Origin: an uncultured Saprospiraceae bacterium
GTDB lineage: Bacteria; Bacteroidota; Bacteroidia; Chitinophagales; Saprospiraceae
Direction of reading: 5' to 3'
Assembly (NCBI GenBank): GCA_938008185.1
Contig: CALLLR010000002.1
Span: 1 to 56,228 of the forward strand
DNA length: 56,228 bases
Shown piece by piece: positions 52,988-56,228 of the stretch (positions are counted from its first letter, which is position 1; each line of letters opens with the position of its first letter). The position numbers were made by a program, and so were the translations under genes. Under the pieces are notes generated by a model, which was given only the letters and a program-made list of their open reading frames with translations, was not told the DNA's origin and did not search any database.

Positions 52988-55900
52988 TCATTTAAGGATC
53001 GTGATATTCCCCGTACGAGTGAACTTAGCTTCGTCCAGACATCTTCCTTCCAGGTAGTAAACGTATACGCCTGGATTTAATGGTTGTCCTTTGTGTGTTC
53101 CATCCCATTTGATGTTAATATCATTTGACTCAAAAACTAATTCCCCCCAACGGTTATAAACTCTTACCAGATCAATACCAGCAATTCCTTCTGCTCTGAT
53201 CTCAAAGTCATCATTTGCTCCGTCACCGTTTGGTGAAATCATATTCGGCACCTGGAATTCTCCAATAGTACAATCACTGTCTACTTTGACATTCACAGAG
53301 GCTTCATTACCACAACCAAGTTCGTCATCAATACGAGCGTAGTAAGTCGTTCCTTCTTCCGGTGATACAGTGATCTCTCTACAATCTCCACAGATTTCAT
53401 TACCAGCCATATCGTACCAACTGATAATCGCTAGTGAGTTCGTTGTGGTCGCAATCAACGTAGTTTCTTCTCCTCTTAAAATTGTTACATCCGGATATGG
53501 GGAAACACTGATTTGTGGTGACTCATTAACAAATACAGTAACTTCGATACTTGTATCTCCTCCTAAACAGGAGGGTGAGGTAATTGTATAAGTCGTCGTT
53601 TGTAATGGAGAAGCAACTGGATCATGACAAGTAGAACAGCTTAACCCAATACTCGGCTCCCAGGTCAATTCATCTGATCCATTTACAAATAACTCAATCG
53701 ATTCACCCCGACAAATGTATTGGTCTTCGGCACTTAGAATCGTTGCGGTATCAACCGTTAAGTTAGTCGTAACAATACTATCACACCCGTAGACACTCAT
53801 AAAATTGTCAATATAAATACCTGCTTGATTCTGGTAGGCTCCTTCGAGGAATACACTATCGGTACTACAGATCGTAACATCGAACGTATCAGCATAATTA
53901 TCTCGAATAATCAGCGTGGTAGTAATCGTACTATCACAACCATAAATCGTTCGCAACGAATCAACAAATACTCCCGCTGCATACTGGAAGGCTCCTCCCA
54001 GATAGATACTGTCGCCATTACAGATTTCGGTAGTAACTATTGGAGCGTAAATCGGATTAACAATCAACTCCGTAAGTACAATACTATCACAGCCATTAAC
54101 TGTCTCCAGAATATCCCGGTAAATTCCAGACTCTGTCTGATCAGCTCCACCGGCAAAATAGGTCTCTCCTTCACAAATGTTTTGCGTGACTGCAAGATCA
54201 TAAGTCGGCAATACATTCAAGGTGGTCACGATTACGCTATCACAGTTATTAACCGTGGCAAGTGTATCGTAATAAATACCCGATGTATTCTGATCAGCAC
54301 CTCCAACAAAGTAGAATTCGTTGTCACAAATATCTACGACCACTGGTGTTTCGTAAACCGGATAAACAGTCAAAATCGTTATTATGTACTGAGGACATCC
54401 GCCCGTTCCAACTAGTGTATCATAATAAATACCAGTAGTATCTACTAAATTACCATCAATATTATAGGTCTCTCCTTCACAGATACTGGCATTTACCGTA
54501 GTACTAAAGGTTTGAATTACTACTAGATCAGTGACAATCGTACTATCACAACCAAACTGAGAAACAAAATTATCCGTGTAAACGCCTGAAGTCGTCTGCC
54601 AATTTCCTGCTAAAAAGAGTGAATCTCCTTCACAGATAACTACCTGTGGATCATCAAAATAAGTAGGATGTACTATCAATCCGATACTATTAGAAATTAC
54701 GCTACATAATGGCTCCTGAATATCATTCGGGTCATTCGCAACCCTCAGACGGTAATCACCTCCATCCATTAATTCCGTTACTATAGTATGACTGGAATTA
54801 GTTGCTCCCGGAATATCCGTCCAGGTAACTCCATTATCATTACTAAATTGCCACTGATAAAATGGCGTTGGATATTCTGTAATCTCGGATGGACTCAATG
54901 TAATTTCATCTGCCTCACAAGCTTCATTACCCGTAGAGGAAACAATTACTACATCTGGACCACAACCCTGGAAGGTAATCACCTGACTCGCAGTAGCTGT
55001 ATTTCCACATGCATCCGTCACCGTCCAGGTTCTGGTTAATATCTGAATATCAATACATTGACCATCTACTCGTGTCTCCGATAAACTCAAAGTCATATTT
55101 TCGGACGTAGAACAAGCGTCTGTAAATTCCGGTGAAACAACTGGTGGCAATGAGTCACAAGCTACCGTCATGTCAGCCGGCACACTCGTAAATACAGGTG
55201 CTTCTGTATCTGGTAATACATTAAAGGTCGTCGTCGTTTCGCTAAAATTACCACAAACATCCGTGGCCGTCCAACGATAAGTAATCAAATATCCTCCACA
55301 CTGATCTTCCGTATATGGATCAATCGAATGTGTGACCAAATTATTTCCACAGGCATCCATCGCTGTTAGAATTTCCGGAACTGGTAATTCATCATGACAA
55401 CTAATCGGATCGATTCCCATTGGTTGTGCGTCGAATACTGGTGCTTCCGTATCTGGTAGCACATTGAAACTGGTAGTTACTTCGCTAGTATTGCCACAAG
55501 CATCTGAAGCTACCCAACGATAAGTAATTTCATAACCGCCACACTGATCAATGGTATAAGGATCAACATTTGGCGTTACCGTTACATTATTACAATCGTC
55601 AGTAACTGTCAGAGTCTCAATCACTGGTAATTCATCATGACAACTAATATCAGACATTGTTGCTGGTTGAGTATCAAAAACTGGTGCTTGCGTATCCGGC
55701 AGCACATTAAAGCTCGTAGACACTTCACTTGAATTACCACAAACATCCGTGGCAACCCAACGGTAGGTAACTTCGTATCCGGCACATAAATCTTCTGTAT
55801 AAGGATCAATGTTCGGTGTTACCGTTACATTATTACAATTGTCAGTAACCGTCAGCGTTTCAATCGCTGGGAAAACATCATCACAATTAATATCTGCAAT

Positions 55901-56228
55901 TGGTGTTGGCTGCGTATTAAATACGGGTGCTTCTATGTCTGGTAACACATTAAACGTTTGTGTCTCCGTCGTCGCATTTCCACAATTATCCGTCGCTATC
56001 CAACGGTACGTAATCGTATAGCCATTACAGTTATCAACCGTATAAGCATCCACGCTCGACGTAACCGTCGCCGTACCACATGCGTCACTCACCGTTAACG
56101 TTTCCTGAACGGGCAAATCATCTTCACAGTTAATGTCATTTATTGACGCAGGTGGTGTATCAAACGTTGGGCCTTCACTGTCCCCCAGAACATTAAAGGT
56201 TTGTGTAACTTGCGTCGTATTATTACAA
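52988..56228 (-). CDS. CHU_C (T9SS type B) adhesin, 5' end beyond the window
   Basis: The frame is open to the right edge, so at least 1079 residues are visible and the N-terminus is missing. An apparent TTG start at 56116 is internal. Reading from the N-terminal side there are four ~81-residue HYR-like repeats (PVFDTQPATMSDISCHDE type, WVATDVCGNSSEVSTSFNVL) plus one shorter variant. An Ig-like domain (YQWQFSNDNGVTWTDIPGA) and six ~68-residue repeats with ICEGE, GIYYDTL and CDSIV motifs follow. Two more beta domains and the gliding-motility C-terminal domain (PNMISPNGDGANDDF, RVYNRWGELVFE, LNPGVYVYYLEG) finish it. It is likely the partner of the PorP/SprF protein downstream. Confidence 0.9.
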   Translation of the reverse strand, partial: CNNTTQVTQTFNVLGDSEGPTFDTPPASINDINCEDDLPVQETLTVSDACGTATVTSSVDAYTVDNCNGYTITYRWIATDNCGNATTETQTFNVLPDIEAPVFNTQPTPIADINCDDVFPAIETLTVTDNCNNVTVTPNIDPYTEDLCAGYEVTYRWVATDVCGNSSEVSTSFNVLPDTQAPVFDTQPATMSDISCHDELPVIETLTVTDDCNNVTVTPNVDPYTIDQCGGYEITYRWVASDACGNTSEVTTSFNVLPDTEAPVFDAQPMGIDPISCHDELPVPEILTAMDACGNNLVTHSIDPYTEDQCGGYLITYRWTATDVCGNFSETTTTFNVLPDTEAPVFTSVPADMTVACDSLPPVVSPEFTDACSTSENMTLSLSETRVDGQCIDIQILTRTWTVTDACGNTATASQVITFQGCGPDVVIVSSTGNEACEADEITLSPSEITEYPTPFYQWQFSNDNGVTWTDIPGATNSSHTIVTELMDGGDYRLRVANDPNDIQEPLCSVISNSIGLIVHPTYFDDPQVVICEGDSLFLAGNWQTTSGVYTDNFVSQFGCDSTIVTDLVVIQTFSTTVNASICEGETYNIDGNLVDTTGIYYDTLVGTGGCPQYIITILTVYPVYETPVVVDICDNEFYFVGGADQNTSGIYYDTLATVNNCDSVIVTTLNVLPTYDLAVTQNICEGETYFAGGADQTESGIYRDILETVNGCDSIVLTELIVNPIYAPIVTTEICNGDSIYLGGAFQYAAGVFVDSLRTIYGCDSTITTTLIIRDNYADTFDVTICSTDSVFLEGAYQNQAGIYIDNFMSVYGCDSIVTTNLTVDTATILSAEDQYICRGESIELFVNGSDELTWEPSIGLSCSTCHDPVASPLQTTTYTITSPSCLGGDTSIEVTVFVNESPQISVSPYPDVTILRGEETTLIATTTNSLAIISWYDMAGNEICGDCREITVSPEEGTTYYARIDDELGCGNEASVNVKVDSDCTIGEFQVPNMISPNGDGANDDFEIRAEGIAGIDLVRVYNRWGELVFESNDINIKWDGTHKGQPLNPGVYVYYLEGRCLDEAKFTRTGNITILK

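Noticed and set aside
52988-56116. Start of the CHU_C adhesin at 56116
   Set aside because: The codon there is an internal TTG; the frame stays open to the window edge and reads as another HYR-like repeat, so the gene is cut by the window.

Overview
This window almost certainly comes from a Bacteroidota chromosome, most likely a member of the Saprospiria (Lewinella/Haliscomenobacter-like). The reasons are: at least nine secreted proteins carry type IX secretion system (T9SS) C-terminal sorting domains; there is a PorP/SprF-family protein; HYR/SprB-type repeat adhesins are abundant; several genes have the Bacteroidota -7 promoter box TAnnTTTG; and fabH-efp-accB-accC stand together. The taxon is an inference from gene content. 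I saw no tRNA, rRNA, CRISPR array, transposase gene or phage gene.

Layout. 1-840: tail of an unidentified gene, a 7-bp tandem repeat, and purN. 899-3987: a disturbed accessory patch, with a T9SS cargo gene split into two frames, an unknown ORF, and an adhesin that has lost its 5' end. 4083-9201: a TPR/PD40/SPOR protein, an ACC-deaminase-family PLP enzyme, a structured intergenic element, a hemolysin III family protein and a T9SS cargo protein. 9406-14847 (minus): fabH, efp, accB, accC and an MsbA-like ABC transporter, a lipid-synthesis cluster. 15256-22022 (plus): a thioredoxin-SPOR fusion, hutI and a 1371-residue SprB-repeat adhesin. 22076-22400: a foldback (MITE-like) element and a GC-rich structured intergenic stretch. 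22410-24641 (minus): sodium:solute symporter and upp. 24797-26619 (plus): coiled-coil protein, an OmpA-fusion-type N-terminal/roadblock-like protein, and a Ras-like small GTPase; I regard this as the most interesting cluster. 26788-28503: an envelope protein and lipA. 28618-34634: aldo/keto reductase, alkaline phosphatase lipoprotein, dprA, an SH3 protein, a glucosaminidase-fold protein lacking its catalytic Glu, and a small envelope protein. 34704-56228 (minus): a run of exported T9SS cargo proteins (227, 1701, 2181 and 1164 residues), a PorP/SprF protein and a CHU_C adhesin that runs off the right edge.

How it fits together. Much of the window is devoted to the cell surface. The giant proteins are built from HYR-like, SprB-like, beta-propeller, dockerin-like and cohesin-like modules and are exported by T9SS; type A tails mark most of them, and CHU_C (type B) tails mark three. 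The PorP/SprF protein lies just downstream of a CHU_C adhesin, as expected for an adhesin and its outer-membrane partner. The remaining genes are housekeeping: fatty acid synthesis, purine and pyrimidine salvage, lipoate and DNA uptake. Transcription units are well delimited by strong hairpin terminators, especially between the giant genes.
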